Shown: positions 11,210-23,362, numbered from the stretch's first letter. The stretch is DNA of 64,000 bases from Cylicocyclus nassatus (GCA_958299035.1 CATQJL010000112.1:47636941-47700940), one strand, 5' to 3'. Notes: generated by a model not told the origin, from the letters alone. Numbers and translations: made by a program.

Positions 11210-12147
11210 GAGTAAAAATTTGATCATTCATAAAACATTCGAATATATTCGTTAAGTTTTCCCATTTTCGAAAATAACTTGAATCTCAAATATTCAAAAA
11301 ACGGGTTTCGAATAAAATTCGAAACTCGAATAATCAAAAAACAGGGTTTTGAATAGATTTCATTCGAATGTTTTTTCCAATTCGTATTCGAATAAAAATC
11401 GTATTCAAATTATTCGAGTTTGCTGCAGAACCAACTGCTGAGTATCAGGCTCGCCTCGTGTGCGTTTTTCCGCAAAACTCGATAATGCATCATTTTCCAG
11501 CCGTGATCACCTTTGAACTGTATGGAAACTCGCATTCCTTCAAGTGCTTGCGACAGTAAAAAGATAGATGTGGGTTTTGATTGATCGCTTTTTCGATCAA
11601 TGAGGTTTCGAGCTCATGGCCCTGGTTCACGTTCACTTACTGGAAGTATGTTGACATGCTTGTTTCTCTTCCTTTACGTTCTCATGCTTTTGGTGCGCAA
11701 AGGTTCACACTAGTGAGCACTATTGCTTGTTAAACTCATATTGCACAACTGCTTCAATTTAAGCTAGAGCTACGGGGTTGGGGGTTGGTACAGTAGGGTA
11801 AATGAGAGTGCTGATTATGAATAAAAATTTAATTTATCGATTTTATCGATTTTTGGGAAATTTTGTGCTGCATGGCGGGAGTTGGTACCGGGCAGGGGGG
11901 GGGGGATGTGAGGCTGGTGACTATGAATGAACCGACTTTAGCCGGATATTAGATATGGTTCTATAGTTGTGAGAAATTATTCGAATATTTATTCGAAATT
12001 CGACGCCCAATGTTCGAATACAAACGGTATTCACTCATTCAATATTTTTGGTTCAATTTCATTCGGAATTCATTCATTCAAAAAATTTTGAATTCCGAAT
12101 TTATTCGATATTTCGTTTATTCGGGGTTTTTTCGAATTTATTCGATA
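11210..12147. repeat. ATTCGAA-rich low-complexity flanks and 120-bp unit relics
   Basis: Two low-complexity tracts built on ATTCGAA/ATTCGAATA (about 11210-11420 and 11965-12145) flank a centre that holds two decayed copies of the CTACGGGG repeat (about 11765-11930), including a run of nine or more G near 11900. The two tracts face each other like arms of a large degenerate inverted repeat. No gene is seen; the frame at 11368-11559 lies in this material. Confidence 0.55.
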
Positions 12148-12453
12148 CTAGCTGGCTTACCCGGCTCCACAGTATGTTCCGAATAGAAAATTCCATTTCT
12201 TAACCGATCCGGACCAAACTTGGCACACATACACTTCGTGGGTGATCAGCATGCTCGATTAGCCCCCTGTGCCAACTCCCAGCCCCGTAGCTCAAATTTT
12301 GCAAAAAATCGATAAAATCGACATCGATCGATAACGAAATGGACTATGACACCCGCCGAGGCCCGAAGTGTATGTCTGCCAAGTTTGGTCCGGATCGGTT
12401 CAGAAATGGTATTCGGAACATACGTACAGACAGACAGACAGACAGACAGACAT

Positions 12454-12484
<31 letters not shown>

Positions 12485-12503
12485 TTCAGCTTCATATATA
12501 AGA
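12148..12503 (-). mobile_element. Short Helitron-like element
   Basis: Read on the minus strand it starts A|TCTTATATATGAAGCTGAAT, passes a CTGT microsatellite, contains GATCCGGACCAAACTTGG, the CGATTTTATCGATTTTTTGC and CTACGGGGCTGGGAGTTGG unit, and ends GCCGGGTAAGCCAGCTAG|T. A|TC...CTAG|T is the Helitron signature (no target duplication, insertion between A and T). Part of the 5' half is repeated in inverted orientation near the 3' end (12208-12235 against 12359-12410). It encodes no Rep/helicase, so it is non-autonomous. Confidence 0.8.
12427..12480 (+). repeat. CAGA/CTGT microsatellite
   Basis: Thirteen or so CAGA-type tetranucleotides, interrupted by CATA and CAAA, inside the Helitron-like element. 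The related element at 57253 has a shorter CTGT tract at the same internal place, so the tract belongs to the element. Confidence 0.9.
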
Positions 12504-13489
12504 TTTGTTTACTCAAAATTTTCCATTTTCAAATTTATTCGATATTCACTCGATGAAAAATTTCGGAATGCCCGAGCCACTGCCATATGAAACATAATGT
12601 GCAAACAGATTTAAATAGAAATTCTGGAAGAACGAAAGAGCAAGAAAATGCAGAGAAAATCTGAAAAGAAAAACTAAACAAGTTTTCTCTAAAAACGACT
12701 GTATTTTAAATTTGTTGGCTGTTTGTGCTTTGCAACAATACCGTGAAATAATCCCCGTAATTCTTTCTGTATGATATGACGCGAATGGAGAACAACCTAA
12801 TCATCAAGGTGCACGATGAATGTATAGACCACAACTCAAATGTAATTACAGATATCGATCTCCGTCTATCTGAATAAGTTCTATCCATCTTTGTCTTTGT
12901 ATGTTCGAAAGAACGGTTTTAAGGGGTTTTCGTTCTTGCCGCGGTAAAATTTGTACATAAAAAGGGCTTCTCTTGCACTTTCTGATACGTATTGAATTTG
13001 GAACTCTTGATCTAATGATTTGTAGGCCTAAAGTCAACCCACGTGGGCGAAGTACAGTCTCACCTAACAGAAACGTTCTTGCAAAAGAAATCTCCGCAAT
13101 ACGCTTCCCATGTTAGATCTCCTATTAGTCACGGAATATGGGGCTTGATGAATAGCACAGCATAAACTCACATCATGTATAAAGTTTCTTGCCTGTAGAT
13201 TTAGTCTTCGGAAGCTAATTATATGATTGTCCACAAGGCAACAACTTCCTCTGAGTAAAAAAAAAAATCGATGGGTCCAACGCTGAAGGTGCTAGATTGA
13301 AGTAGGAGCTAGCAGGGCCCATTCACCAAATACTTTCCGCTTGCGACGAATGTAAAGTTTTGTAATATCAAGGCATATATGCAGGTACTGAAGCGAGATC
13401 AAAAAGCGGCTTCTTTTTTGATTTTTTACTTGAAATATCTCTCGGGATCGAAGGCCTACGGTCTGGTTTTGATCAAAAATGATCCTCGA
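12504..13489. other. Unassigned stretch
   Basis: No gene or repeat family recognised. Short frames at 12706-12888 and 12846-13037 (-) lack resemblance to known families. Confidence 0.35.
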
Positions 13490-13639
13490 GATTTATTTTA
13501 TTATTATTATTATTTATATTATTATTATTATATATTATTATTTTTTTATCATTTTATTTTATATTTATTATTTATTATTTTATTTTTATTATTACTTATT
13601 TTATTTTATTATATTTATTTTATTTTTATTTTTATTTTA
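13490..13639. repeat. TTA-type AT-rich microsatellite
   Basis: About 150 bp made almost entirely of T and A in TTA, TTTA and TATTTT steps, ending exactly at the mariner-like element that begins at 13640. Confidence 0.9.
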
Positions 13640-14452
13640 TTAGGATGGAAACTAAGTTTTGCAACTAGTCTCATAACTTTCCTCTCACTCAACATGGCGC
13701 ACTCAAATTTTGCCACTGCGTTGGTTATTAAGTAAGCTACAAGCTCAGCTGCTGTCCTACTAAATTCGGACGTCGCAGTGAGGGTTACGGTAGGTGCATG
13801 GTATGAAGGAGAAAAATTCAAAGTTTGACGGATTTGGCTGAAACTTGGCATAGGGATGTTATCCGACATGCTGATCATGAAAACGCTAGTGAAATTGCGT
13901 GATAAGGGCTCTTTTGTAGGATTACTGTAGGTGTACGATATGGGGTCTCACCCTAAACAAGGAAAAAGGCGTTGATTCAACAAATGAATGTGATATTCGT
14001 GTTTGGCAGGTCAAATAACCTTACTATGTAAAGTTTCAGCGGAATTTGAGCTTCGGACTCTTTAGTCATTGACGGTCGTCCCCAGCAGCTCTTGCGTACA
14101 TCGACTCGTTCGACTTTGTGAGGACGCCAAATCTCGACATGCCCCTAAATTTTGTTTCTTTCTTAATAGGCCAAAGGAGTCAACCTCCAGCAATAATATG
14201 TAGACGAATCCGGATTACTGCGCATGGTCTAGGCTGTCAAAGGCTTCATTTTAGCTTGAAACCCCAAAAATTCTCAAATTTCACTACTTTTCGAAAAACG
14301 TCTAAAACTTTTCTATTTCGTGTTCAAAATTCAGACAATTTGTGCTGGCTTGTAGCACACAATGCATTCTACACGATGCCAAAGTTTGAGTGCGCCATGT
14401 TGAATGAGAGTGAAGTTATGAAACAAGTTGCAAAACTTAGTTTCCAGCCTAA
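13640..14452. mobile_element. Mariner-like fold-back element, family 1
   Basis: Terminal inverted repeats start TTAGGATGGAAACTAAG and end CTTAGTTTCCAGCCTAA, flanked by TA on both sides (13638-13639 and 14453-14454), as in Tc1/mariner insertions. A second copy lies at 54026-54828. The 813-bp interior has no transposase; the frames inside it (for example 143 codons from 14118) are decayed in the second copy and are not counted as genes. Confidence 0.85.
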
Positions 14453-14732
14453 TATTTTTCTATTTTCTCTATCTAACGAAGCAGTCTATACAGTGTTGTT
14501 TTTTATGCTGTTACGGAAATTCAGATTAACTGAGCACAAGTCCGTTTAGAATGACTGAGTATATCCGAGTCAAGTAAGACCTTACATAACAGAATATCCT
14601 TCAATTCAATATTTATGCATGAAATCTGTGATCGTTGTGATATTGTATACATTCAAGAGCATTAAGCATACGATAGAGAGATATGTACGAATTTTACTTG
14701 CTCATTACGAACCGTCGAGGCAGTGCACTAAT

Positions 14733-16870
14733 TTATCGGCACTCTCCTTTGTAGCATTTCGCTGGTTTCACACAATCGCATCTATAACAGTCACCTCCTT
14801 TTGGCACATAACATTGTCCTTTACCGGGGGCAGCATTGAAAGACTCCTGCAAAGTCTGGCAACTGATATAGTAAGAGTGATATAAGTAAAAATGATGTTT
14901 TATCTTCAACACGTTGACAACGAGCCATATTATTCATGTCCCTATGGACGAGACGTTTACGTGCACTTTGCCTAGTTGCAAGTATATATGCATGTATCAG
15001 TGGCGTACCCAAGATAAGCAGTGGTATCAACGCAGAGTACTAAATTTTTCAAATCAAGGTGCGTGGCGTTAGCCACGCACTTCGAAAAAATTTTAGGGGT
15101 GCTTCTCAAAATTTTTGCGGGTCCCCAAACCGAAAAAAATTTTTTTACAAGGCTAATTTGAATTTTTAAAAATTTTTAAAAATTATTTTAATTATTTACA
15201 AGTATAAACAAATCATTTGCACATTTTTATAACCCTTGGAAGTAACTTTCAAAAATTTCGCGACCCATTCTCGGGGGGGGGGGGGGGGGGGGGGCGCGCG
15301 CCACTGGCATGTATCTATGAATGTATTATATGCAGTTGGGAGGCCAGTTCCGCCCTTGTGACAAGCTCCGCCCACTTGGCAAAAAATGCCCAATTTGCTT
15401 GAACTCTAAGATTTCGTACGAATTCCGATATTTTGGAAAGTAAACACTTGCCATTTAGAGAGTCTGCCTGGCGGGAATCGGGGCCGAGGTCGAAGAAGTT
15501 TGAGGTTCCGCAGTCATCTATGTTTACTTTCCAAAATATACCTTTTCTATGCGCTTTGAGCTCAAAATAGAGTTCTTTGTGGGAGGCAACGGAGTACGCT
15601 GAGTTTGCCAAAAGACGGGAGGACGCTCGACATATTCCCAGAACGATTGCGCACATTAGAGAGCTGAAATTTAGAGTGTCGTGCACCATTGCGCGAAGTA
15701 TCATCAACGAGTTAAAATTACTAACCCTATTCGAATGAAGTTTCTGGTTCCAAGATAATTATTAATTTCCAAAAGTTCTGTACAATTTGCATATTTTCTG
15801 GTCCAAAACGTTATAATTTCTTACAAAATTGAAATATCTGAACAAATCAAATTTTGCTGTCGACCGACTCCTACGGCTATAACAGTATACACAATATGCC
15901 ATGTGAAAAGGGTAAGTGGAAGAGAAGTGAAAATTCGGAGGATCCTGCAAGGTCTCCTCAAATTCTCTCTTTTCTGTCATGCTAATGCTCCCATATAGGA
16001 TTGAGCATACATATTTGACTGCCATCATAAGTAATCTATATTTCATAGAATGTTTTAGGGCCAGAAAGAACTTAATTTGCGTTCGCTGCTGAAATTTTTT
16101 CTCCACACAAATATAAAAGCCATCATTTGAGCCCTCCTCCGCGCGCGCAAGTATGCGGACGCTCTGATTTTCTGGTATATCTTGCTGTCGCGAATGAAGA
16201 GAGCTGATTGACCTTTGGCTCATGTTTGCTCTCGCTTTTCTCTACCAGTATGCAGTATTGAATACACTACTTTTCGCTATACATAGATTGTTGTCGCTCG
16301 TTGAATAATTGAGTCTGTCTTCAATCTTTGTGAATAAATCTAAAAAATAAGTATCCTGTATGTATGAGCGAAGTGTGCGTATGTTAGCTCATTACACTCT
16401 TACCCAATGTGTTAGACATGGATATTTTACGAACACTGCGGAAATTCTCTTCACAGAAACTTTTCCTTGAACTTGTCTGCACTTTGCCAGCTTGGCTTCT
16501 AGGCTTGAAATTATGAATGCTTTTATCGAATTAGCGAGCATCGGGAAGAGAGAGAAGAGGCTTTCAGATGATGTTCATAACACGCAATATGTGCAAAACA
16601 CAAGGCATTTAAAATCGGACAGAACTTGGGGAACAGCCTAGTACATTATATCCATCAGCAAGCCAGAATAAAAAAAACACATGAGTAAAGTTAACCTACG
16701 ATAAAGAACTAGAGTCAAAAACCAGCTCGACCCAACAGTCATCAAGATTCAAGAAAAGATATAATTTCTGCCTTAATAATTTCTATAATAACAAAAGAGT
16801 CACTCACCACCGCAGCGACAATCAAAGTAAGAAGGATGTAGAGAAGAACCATAGGGCGAAGCTGAATCAT
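14733..16870 (-). CDS. Secreted six-cysteine small peptide, diverged copy
   Basis: Two-exon gene predicted by comparison with the copy at 31998-32474. Exon 1 is 16870-16808: 21 codons starting MIQLRPMVLLYILLTL and ending in Ala-Ala-Val, a typical signal peptide. The donor is GTGAGT at 16807, the acceptor TTTGCAG just before 14846. Exon 2 is 14846-14733: 37 codons with cysteines spaced C-x7-C-x2-C-x-C-x5-C-x4-C, the shared core being CDCxKPAKCYKGECR, then TAA. The intron is phase 0 and splits leader from mature peptide. A CTTTCAG acceptor lies 13 nt before the ATG, as for trans-splicing. Total 58 residues, with three likely disulfides and export from the cell. The 1.96-kb intron contains a hAT-like element and an amplification-primer match, so its length is uncertain. 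I do not recognise the family; antimicrobial, protease-inhibitor or channel-acting roles would all be guesses. No canonical AATAAA was seen soon after the stop. Confidence 0.7.
15016..15040 (+). other. SMART-type amplification primer sequence (artefact)
   Basis: Twenty-five consecutive bases, beginning AAGCAGTGGTATCAACG, equal the PCR primer used in SMART template-switching amplification, as I know that oligonucleotide. A chance match of this length is not credible. It marks a library-derived join inside the hAT-like element, so the bases on either side may not be contiguous in the genome. Confidence 0.95.
15273..15294 (+). repeat. 22-G homopolymer
   Basis: Uninterrupted run of 22 G followed by CGCGCGCC at the right end of the hAT-like element. 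Such runs are length-variable and error-prone in assembly, so the exact count is unreliable. Confidence 0.9.
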
Positions 16871-16883
16871 ATTAGAAGATTTT

Positions 16884-16895
16884 CTGAAAGCAATG
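16884..16895 (-). promoter_or_regulatory. Likely trans-splice or 5'-intron acceptor of peptide gene
   Basis: On the minus strand TTGCTTTCAG ends at 16884, leaving a 13-nt leader before the ATG at 16870. The paralogous gene has the same arrangement (polypyrimidine-CAG 18 nt before its ATG). This fits nematode spliced-leader addition; a cis-spliced 5' UTR intron is the alternative. Confidence 0.5.
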
Positions 16896-17628
16896 GGACA
16901 TGCTATTTCATTGATTTTACACTGCAGAATCCAATACATCGCAAGTGTATATCGTCGAGTCTTGTAACTTAATACGTGTACTGCACACCATGTGCGATAT
17001 CTGACGAACTCCAAGATTAAAACCTGCTCTCTCCTTTCGTTTGTCTGTCTGTTTTTGTTGGATATATGTCAGTTAGTAGGACACGAAAATAAGCTTCGTT
17101 AACCAGAAAAGGTTTTACTGGAAAGTTACCAGTAAGGGTCCCGTCGCTTGCCGTGCAGAGTGTGCCCTTCCACATATTGAGTTACAAATGACTCGAGGAT
17201 ACATAGAATAGCACAAATCATTATAAGAACTGAATTAAAATTTGTGATGTTTTTCAGCTACATTTTTGAGTGCCAGATTCATTGAGCCCTTCTGTTGATT
17301 TATTGATTTGTTTATATACTTAGAGAAATTGAGCTTATAAATCTTTATTGTACCATATCCCTAAAGTCATGTAAAGGAAGGCGATGGTGCTTATATGAAG
17401 TTTGCGCTAAGGAAAATGCGAGCTGAGGAAAACGAAGCAGGACAGACAAGTGCAAGGGAAACGAAAGAAAAAGGGTTAGTCCTAAGCAGCTTTGAACCAA
17501 AGATTTATTTGCCTTTGCCGGCCAACTTTAGTTTTGGTATGAGCGTGACCCGGAACGCCAGCTAGTACTGAAAATGTGCGATAAAAAAGAAAAGTTGTTG
17601 TCAGGCCCGCACGCATTGATTCAATGTA
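16896..17628. other. Upstream region of peptide gene, otherwise unassigned
   Basis: No further exon recognised on either strand. It should contain the promoter of the minus-strand peptide gene if that gene has a nearby start site; I see no convincing TATA box at a fixed place. Confidence 0.35.
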
Positions 17629-18649
17629 TTAGGTCGTTTCAAAAGTAATTTCGCTTTTTTCAAACGGGCGCCACATATGATGGAACGAAGGTTTCTAAGA
17701 GATCTTGGAAGCATTCGATGCAGAATTTCATTCTCTTTCTAATGGTTGTAAAATTGTTGCAAAACAATCAATGAGCTTTCAGAAAATAATCAAAATCTGC
17801 GACCCATGCTTTTTGGGATGGTCAACTTTCACAATCTTTTCAAACTTTCATATCAACCCTTAGAAGGAGCTCAGGTAACGATTAGAAGGAGCAAACCATA
17901 GAATGCAAAACTACTTTTTTATCCTTTCCATAGCTTGTCCTACATTTTTGACAGAATTTTAACTAATGCTACCGATTTTCATACTTGGGCAGCTAAATCC
18001 TCGTAGAACATCAAAGGAAGAGCAGCTCGGCTACTATTCTACGCAGCATCTTCTTCTCTTTCTAATAGGCGGTTTTTGTTTCCGATTTGTTTAGTTTTCG
18101 GGGATAAAATCGACACAATTCATTTTTTTAAGGAGCCTCATGCTGTACCTGAAAATCACGAAATTTGATATTTCGAACCCGTGAACCCTCACTTGTTTGT
18201 AAAGTTAGTGCTAACTCATAGTACAGTCTTGGTAGTCTCAAATTCCGAAAAATTATTATGTTTGCTGCGATTGTGGCTGCTGAGATGGGCCTGCCAAAAT
18301 CCGATGGTTCTGTTAAAAAATCTTTTGAAAAATTACGGCGACCTACGAGAAAGAGAAAAAAGTAGTACTGTATTCTATGAGGCTTACTCTATCGAACCGT
18401 TGCTTGAATTCCTTCTGAAGATTGATATGAAAGTTTTAAAAAATTGCGAAACTTGACCATATTGAAAAGCATTGGTCGCAAGTTTTGGTTATTTTCTGAA
18501 AGCTCATTGACTGTTTTGCAACAATTTCACAACCATTTTAAAAAGAATGAAATTCTGCATCGAATGCTTCCAAGACCTTTTAGAAACCTTTGTTCCATCA
18601 TATGTGGCGCCCGTTTGAAAAAAGCGAAATTACTTTTGAAACGACCTAA
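17629..18649. mobile_element. Mariner-like fold-back element, family 2
   Basis: Tips TTAGGTCGTTTCAAAAGTAA and its complement ending CGACCTAA, flanked by TA. The arms are long: from the tips inward through GGCGCC(A)CATATGATGGAAC and GCATTCGATGCAGAATTTC, several hundred bp pair with each other, leaving a short centre. Length 1,021 bp. No transposase. The frames at 18181-18456 and 18444-18719 lie in its arm and are not genes. Confidence 0.85.
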
Positions 18650-18775
18650 TATATTTGAAAAAAGATCCCCATGCTTTCGACAAGTTCTACAAAGTCCCCT
18701 TTCACGTCAAGACTCGTAGCAAAATTTGTGTTAATCAACATAACAATGCAAAAGCAAAGCAATGGGTTGCTGATA

Positions 18776-19680
18776 TTAGCAACATAAGTCTTGTCACACT
18801 TGAACTTCTCACAGCGATAAGTCGTACAGATTTTTTGAGACTCCAGGGTACCGTTGATAGAGCAAAGCAAGCTCTACAAGACAGTATGCGGAAGTCCGAA
18901 CCAGCTTCGACCCACCGTAAGTTTGCATCCAAAATCTGAGTCGTACTGAAGGCTCAAAAATTGGGAAAATTCGTACATTTGTGCAGAAAAGTCTTCCGGA
19001 TCTCCAACCTGCTCATACAAATTGCACGCCACATCAGACACCCATATGTACCGTTGCTGAATTTCTTTCTCATCTAGAAATCAAAAAAACAAAAAGTTAT
19101 GCTTGTACAAAAACAAAGCTATGCTGTTTCCGCTCATATATAATAATTGTATACTGCAAGCCCTTTGCAGTACAACCGTAACTTTTCAGCTTCCCAAATG
19201 CCCTACTTTTCGAAAAGTACCGAATTTAGCTTCTCGAAATGGGTGTTTCATTATAAAATCAATACTTCATGAAAACTACGGCTGCGGAAAGCTGGAAATT
19301 TACGGTTGTACTTCTAAGGGCTTCTAGGATACAGTTACTCAAGTATAAACAGCATAGCTTCGTACTTTCTAGGTTCCTAGATGCAGAAGAAAATACAGCA
19401 TAGGTACATGTAAGTGTCTGTGGTGTGCAATTTGTGTGAGCAACTCGGAGATTCGTTGAATTTCTTTGAACGGAGATATGAATTTTTCTTTTCTTTTCTG
19501 AGCCTTCAGTACGGCTTATGATCTAGGTGGAAGCTTAGAGTGGGTGAAGCTGGTGCGAACTTTTGCAAACCATCTTGCAGGGCTTGCTTTGCTTTAACAA
19601 ATGGCACCCTGGCGCCCCATCAAAATATGAAGTGTACGACTTATCGCTGTAAGAAGTTGAAAACAAGACATATGTTCTAA
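18776..19680. mobile_element. Mariner-like fold-back element, family 3
   Basis: Tips TTAGCAACATAAGTCTTG and, inverted, TTAGAACATATGTCTTG, with TA on both sides. Arms of about 430 bp pair across the element, including CACAGCGATAAGTCGTACA and GCAAAGCAAGC(T/C)CT(A/G)CAAGA. The internal phrases resemble those of the elements at 22837, 24213 and 44332, which have different tips, so these form one extended family. Confidence 0.8.
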
Positions 19681-19814
19681 TACAACAAAAAAGCAAAAAT
19701 ACAAGTTTCGTAATAATTGATCAAAAGCTCTGTTGGTGTTCAATATGTTAAAAACCCCTAGGCTAACTCCAACCGAATCTGCAATATACAACAATTTGGC
19801 ATGCAATTAATAAG

Positions 19815-20035
19815 AGGCTATATATTCGCTCTTTTCACTATATGATGGATTTTCGAGCATTCTGATCTTCCAAATTGAAATGGTCCAAAACTTATGTGAG
19901 CTCTCCGATCCTTATGCTCCAGACCAATCCAATTGGTTTGGTGTTGGTGGAGAAACCAAACTCGGGAACGGATACTTGAACACATAAGTTCTTAAAATTA
20001 CTGATATAATGTAGTTTGGAGTAGAACTGTATAAA
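19815..20035. repeat. Copy of hAT-like element interior
   Basis: In inverted orientation this matches about 52850-53040, inside the hAT-like element at 52576-53424 (shared phrases: CCAAACCAA(T/C)TGG, TCCAAAACTTATGTGA, GAGCGAAT/ATTCGCTC). I did not find its tips, so this is a partial or decayed copy. Confidence 0.6.
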
Positions 20036-22599
20036 AATAGACCAAATTTGGGTTCATGTGGTTGTGTGCTGTCAACAAGCCATTTGTTCGTTTGTGTACA
20101 TAGTATAGCCTTGAGGTTGTTCTTTTAGCTGTGAATTAAGATTGTTAATAATTTCTTTTGAGCTGAGGTTCCAGCGTCGTCGCCCTTTTGTTCCGTTGAC
20201 AAAGCTCGGGAAACAGCTCAAGAGTACAAGATGCTATGATTCCATGACATTCAAACATGGAAAAATTATAGCGTTTACACCAATTTAACCGGCTCTCTGC
20301 ATGCATAAATGGTCACAAAAAAAAAACAAAATTGTAAATTTTTGTGGAACAGAATCCGAATGTAAAATGACACGAAAAACTCAGTCTGAACGAAGCCCTA
20401 CGCACAGAAGCAGAAATTGTGGCATATGTTGTGCAAACGCTAATAAGTATTTCTGATTGATTCAAACGATTTAACAGAAGATCGACAAGATTGCGAAATG
20501 CCTTGCAAACTAAATGCGCCTTTTAGGGAAAACATTGCACGGAAGAACTAGTAGGTTGGTGCCAAAATGATGTCCCTTTTAAAAGTTTAAAAAGTTATAA
20601 CTTCGTTCAGTCCTTATATTTTTTGAAGTAGTCAAAACCGTTAGAAGCAGCAAGCCTTTCGTAGCTCGACGCACACCTGCTCATACTGATAGTGCAAACG
20701 GGAAGAAAACCATGCGTCAAAAAATCGAAAGGTTCTCTTTTGCAGACTTCGTATTTGAGACCTTACAACTCCTTTCAAGTTTTGTTCCTATAGCTGATAA
20801 TCAGCCCATTTTGTAGCTGCAACTCTGTAATAGATGTATTATATATACAGAAAACACAACGAAAGAGTTTTGCGAAAAGAAATAATAAAATCCCAAATTG
20901 TCTACCTTTTTGAGCCTGTTTGTGGTAAGCTAGAAAGTCACACTGTACAGCTGAGTTTCTCTGCAAAAATTGTCCCAATCTCAAGCTTACAGAAATGAGC
21001 GAAGCTTTGGCGATTGCCTTCATGGGAAATTTTTGACAATAAGAATGCCAGCAGCAAGTATTTATCTTGGAGGCGTCGATAATATTTCGAAAAATCTACT
21101 TAAATGCAATGGGTAAACAATATTCATCCCCTACAGATGTTATGTTTTCAAAAGAATTCGTTCATTTACGTCTGAATTGTGGCCAAGGGAGTTAAAGAAA
21201 CGAAATTTTGATTTTGAGTGCAGCTATGCGAGATGCGGGTGGAATTCGCACAGATGAGATAGAAGCTCAATTTCACCACTCATGGAAAGTAGATGAAGAA
21301 AGAAAGCTTTTCAATGATGTGCAGATTCTATACTGAAAAAGAAATTTTGAAAGAAAAAAGTTGTCTGGAAAGTAGGCCTAGAAGAAAGCATTATTTTTGC
21401 AACCTGATAAAAATCGTTATCCCAAAAGTTTGTCGGTGCTTTGATCAGTCATAAAAACTCAGAGAACACTAAACCACTTGCGTAATTCAATTGATTCAAT
21501 TCAGATTTTTGCTCTTTCTGATAATTTTTTTTGATAACACCTTTGAAAAGCTACAAGAGCTATAAAGTAGAGTAAACCTTTGGCTACAATCACGCTCACT
21601 CCAGATTACATAGAACCGGTCTTTGGAGTCTGTAAGAATTACCTGGAAAAAACCAGGGATTTTTGCACACATTTGACGCATAGAAGTGCCGAAAACTGCA
21701 GAAAGGTGATTTTTCGAAGCAGATCAAGCTTAATTGTTTTGCAAAAATAATGATTAATAATAATCGAGCTTGTCGTAAAATAAGCTTTTCTACTGAAGTT
21801 GCACTTGCGTGTTTCATGACTTTACTAAAAAGCGACACTCCAAAGAAATAATCTTTCAGAGCTCCTAATATCAAGTCAGAAAAATCTAGAAGACTGCCGC
21901 ATAGTCCAGGATTTGCTTTTTTGATGCTTACCTACTTTTCTTTGAGAGTTTGAAATAAAATTTTGGAAATTAGCCAAACTTTGATCAGGGAGAAACGAAT
22001 TGTGAAAAATTTTGGCATTTATCTAGAGGATTTATGATTAGGAGATTATGACTAGAAATTATAACCATAAGAAGGAGAATTAAAAGTTGCAACAAGTGCT
22101 GGAAATGCATTGTGTCCTTTATTGTACGGGATTTTACGATTGTATGAAAAATCGACGGAATGTTCGGGAGAACCTAGAATTTCCATGTCTGTATTTGCCT
22201 TTATGAAAGGCGGGGGGTTAATAAAACTAAAGAGTAAACTAAACTAATTAGTAAACTGTAATAATAGAGTCGCACTATTTTTGAAGAAGCTTTGAAGCTT
22301 TAGTGGCGAACAAGCATTGCAGATTGGATGGCAATGAATTGACTAGGCAGACATATGAGACTAGATCAGTCACTATTTCTTTATATATTCCTCAAAACTT
22401 GACGATATCATCAGCTGGCGTAATGTCACATTTATATACTATGAGAAATTCACACATTTTAGTCAGCAAAACAGTACAGGAAAGTGAAAAGAAGATAATC
22501 GAATGCGAAAGACAGCACAATTCGTGAATTGGTTTGTTTGCATAAATAAAGGTTATGAATACATAAGTGTCTGATTTGAAGCAGCGCAAATGTCAAATC
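20036..22599. other. Unassigned 2.6-kb stretch
   Basis: No gene supported. At about 20551 a TAGGTTGGTGCCAAAATGATG string looks like a mariner-type inverted-repeat tip, but I could not pair it with a second tip. A short open frame from about 21226 (36 codons) reads smoothly but has no recognisable family. Several 60-90-codon minus-strand frames lack support. Confidence 0.35.
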
Positions 22600-22836
22600 A
22601 CCTAACTTGCTGTACAAGTAATTAGCAAGAGCAAACAACCTTTGAACGTAAGCGGATTAAGTGTGTTCTCGTTCAACGACGATGACGCATTGTCACAACC
22701 TCACTTGCCTCAACTGCATAATAACTGAGGTGCGAGCGATTTGGTGACACGCTGCAATCGCTCGATAGACAGTTTTCCATGACTCACAGCAAAATTTTGG
22801 GGCCTGTGTTTACTAGATATTCACCTTGCTGACTTA
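22600..22836. repeat. Dispersed repeat also at 47160-47400
   Basis: Shares with 47160-47400 a series of phrases in the same order: TTGAAC(G/A)TAAGCGGATT, GTTCTCG, GACGATGACGCAT or GACAATGACGCAT, and a GAGGTGCGAGCGA or GAGGTACAAGCGA block. Similarity is clearly above chance but decayed. Function unknown; probably transposon-derived. Confidence 0.55.
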
Positions 22837-23362
22837 TTAGGTTGCTGCACAAGTCTTTTCATATACGGACCTTTAAGTCGATATTCCTCAAGAACTAGGC
22901 ACCTACAAGATTGAAAACTTGTGGCAGTATTCCTGAGTGTATGAGCTATATGATCCATATTTGCGAGGAACACGGAACCGCTACAGGCAAAGCTTGAAAA
23001 TTTAGCTCATTATTTTTTTTTTTGATTTCTGGCCATCGGAAAAATGCGCTAAGTGTATGTATAAATGTCTGATGAGGAGAGTATATGCATGAGCAAGTGG
23101 GAAATTTGCAGAGCTGTTTTGAACTGAGATGTGACAATTTTCGTTTTTCCAGGAATTTGAAATTTTTTTTATTGTGGCTTGAAACTCGATGCGGATAAAG
23201 CTTTGGGCGAATATTGAATGCCATCTTGTGGAGCTTGCTTTGATCTGTCGAATGGTACTCTGCATTTGAAAAAATACAAGAAGAACAGACTGTAGAAATA
23301 CAAAAAGAACTGATTTATGACGGTGAGAAATCAGATGTGAAAAGACTTATGGGACAACCTAA
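22837..23362. mobile_element. Mariner-like element, family 4
   Basis: Left tip TTAGGTTGCTGCACAAGTC, right tip GACTTATGGGACAACCTAA; TA flanks both ends. 526 bp, non-coding. Tips are close to those of the longer element at 44332-45266. The minus-strand frames inside (22946-23224, 23002-23265) are not genes. Confidence 0.8.

Larger units (their letters stand above)
14998..15306. mobile_element. hAT-like MITE with 8-bp target duplication
   Basis: Starts CAGTGGCGTACCC and ends GGGCGCGCGCCACTG, flanked on both sides by the same 8 bp GCATGTAT (14990-14997 and 15307-15314). An 8-bp duplication with CAGTG...CACTG tips is diagnostic of the hAT superfamily. It is 309 bp, non-coding, with poly-A/T-rich interior and a 22-G run at 15273-15294. 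It sits in the intron of the peptide gene. The amplification-primer match lies 18 bp inside its left tip. Confidence 0.9.

Noticed and set aside
15762..16223. 153-codon minus-strand frame inside the intron of the peptide gene
   Set aside because: Long for this composition, but it shows no domain, no splice context linking it to the flanking exons, and no second copy.
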